A DNA stretch of 5,952 nt. It comes from UBA4971 sp029551185 (lineage in GTDB: Bacteria; Bacillota; SHA-98; UBA4971). The stretch covers positions 1 through 5,952 of the forward strand of contig DAOSZN010000061.1 in the NCBI GenBank assembly GCA_035593725.1. The letters are read 5' to 3'. Every line of letters starts with the position of its first letter. Position 1 is the stretch's first letter. The notes below the pieces were generated by a model. That model worked only from the letters and a program-made list of their open reading frames with translations, was not told the DNA's origin and searched no databases. Below are positions 4,981-5,952 of the stretch, in pieces. The translations under genes were made by a program, and so were the position numbers.

Positions 4981-4985
4981 GGAGG
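4979..4985 (+). promoter_or_regulatory. Strong ribosome binding site of the sensor gene
   Basis: AAGGAGG lies 5 bases before the ATG at 4991. A competing ATG at 4986, in another frame, opens only a 12-codon frame, so the start at 4991 is secure. Confidence 0.8.
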
Positions 4986-4990
4986 ATGAA

Positions 4991-5952
4991 ATGGCTCAAC
5001 TATTGGATAGCGCCAACTACTATTTGAACCCTTATTCTTTTCCCATGTTTATTACCGCCCTATTGATTACGCTCCTTGGAATCTATGTATTTATTCAAGA
5101 TAAGAATCCGGTCAGCAAATCGTTTCTCATTATGACAGTAAGCGGCGGGATTTGGCAAGCCGGAATCGGCTCTATGTACTTAATGAAAAATACGATGCTG
5201 ATTCTCTCTTTTTACAAGATCTTCATCTTTTTTGGGGTTGTAATGATCGCGCCATGCATTTATTTTTTCACCACAGCATCTCTGGGATTATTGGAGGAAA
5301 AGAAAAAATATGTTGTGGCGAACTATGCCATAGCCTTTACCTTTTATATCGCAAGTCTTTTCACGGACACTCTGGCCAGAGGTGTCAATGAATACTTCTG
5401 GGGACGATATGTTTTATACGGTCCGCTGTCCGTTCCTTTCCTGATTTTCTTTTCCGCCCTGATTATTCGTTCGCTGCTGCTGTATCACGACTCTGTCAGA
5501 AAAACGGAGCCCGGGATCAAAAGGGATCAGATTAAGCTGTTCACGATATCCTTGCTTATAGCCGCTATGGGGTCAGTCGATTTTCTATCCTGCTTTCCGC
5601 CTTTAGAAGTCTATCCCTTCGGCTATCTGCCTGTCCTCGTTTTTGTCTCTCTTCAGACCTATGCAATCCTGCGATACAAGAAAGCGTCGTTGAGTGAGAT
5701 CTTTAATGCAATGGAAGACGGGATTATCGTGACAGACAGAAACTGCAGGATCACGGAAGTAAATCACTCCGTGGAAAGAATAACCGGCATAAGGAGACAG
5801 GACCTTTTGGGGAATGACGTCTTGGATGTGTTTTCCTCAATCGCAGATAAGATTGAGAATCCTGAAAAAGTGACGGCTCTTCTGAAAGAGATCACGACCA
5901 ATCCCAAAAAGATATCAGGTGAAGACGTCACTTTCTTAGAACCCACACTCCA
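4991..5952 (+). CDS. Seven-helix membrane sensor with PAS domain, probable histidine kinase (3' end cut off)
   Basis: 320 residues are visible and the frame is open at the right edge. Seven hydrophobic helices are seen at about 17-35, 43-63, 69-95, 107-125, 140-163, 180-200 and 207-227. The last two, with the linking segment (KRDQIKLFTISLLIAAMG, EVYPFGYLPV, TYAILRYK), fit the N-terminal 7TM region found in a family of histidine kinases. A PAS domain begins near 233 (IFNAMEDGIIVTDRNCRITE, NHSVERITGI, DLLGNDVLDVF), a typical signal-input or ligand pocket. The expected remainder is a HisKA dimerisation and phosphorylation domain plus an ATPase domain, but these lie outside the window; a GGDEF or other output is possible. 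The gene points away from the secretin region and may belong to the next operon. No frame damage is seen, in contrast to the decayed genes to its left. Confidence 0.88.
   Translation, partial: MAQLLDSANYYLNPYSFPMFITALLITLLGIYVFIQDKNPVSKSFLIMTVSGGIWQAGIGSMYLMKNTMLILSFYKIFIFFGVVMIAPCIYFFTTASLGLLEEKKKYVVANYAIAFTFYIASLFTDTLARGVNEYFWGRYVLYGPLSVPFLIFFSALIIRSLLLYHDSVRKTEPGIKRDQIKLFTISLLIAAMGSVDFLSCFPPLEVYPFGYLPVLVFVSLQTYAILRYKKASLSEIFNAMEDGIIVTDRNCRITEVNHSVERITGIRRQDLLGNDVLDVFSSIADKIENPEKVTALLKEITTNPKKISGEDVTFLEPTL

Overview
The window looks like a Bacillota-type (Firmicute) chromosome segment, possibly from an anaerobe with an outer membrane or at least a type IV pilus or secretion-type secretin. 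The reasons are the strong AAGGAGG-like ribosome binding sites, the sensor kinase with a seven-helix N-terminal region, a secretin gene with a secretin-like partner, and the remains of a bacterial Ser/Thr kinase and PP2C phosphatase pair. Taxonomy is an inference only.

Layout. Bases 1-710: a mobile-element-like or intergenic region. It holds a partial minus-strand reading frame leaving the left edge, an array of 19-bp quasi-palindromes spaced 32-33 bp, a second, inverted cluster of the same motif that doubles as a minus-strand terminator, and a short transposase-accessory-like frame. Bases 710-1117: a small minus-strand ORF of unknown function, with an equally open codon-aligned antisense frame. 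Bases 1178-3653: the core of the window, two intact minus-strand genes one base apart. They encode a compact secretin and a secreted partner whose middle resembles a secretin beta-domain and whose C-terminus carries two related KCMD segments. Bases 3656-3895: an open frame without a start codon that ends just before the secretin start, probably a 5'-truncated gene. Bases 3906-4006: a plus-strand promoter and terminator pair that could make a very short RNA.

Bases 4068-4700: decayed minus-strand genes. The C-terminal lobe of a Ser/Thr protein kinase (internal stop and frameshift) overlaps by ATGA the start of a PP2C-family phosphatase, itself frameshifted and lacking its distal part. Bases 4700-4980 hold no confident gene. 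From 4991 to the right edge, on the plus strand, is the N-terminal part of a membrane sensor protein (seven helices, then PAS), very likely a histidine kinase, cut by the window end.

Taken together, the minus strand appears to preserve an ancestral order kinase - phosphatase - unknown - secretin - secretin-like partner, in which the signalling genes have eroded while the two envelope genes remain intact. The link between the kinase/phosphatase pair and the secretin is inferred from order and strand only.
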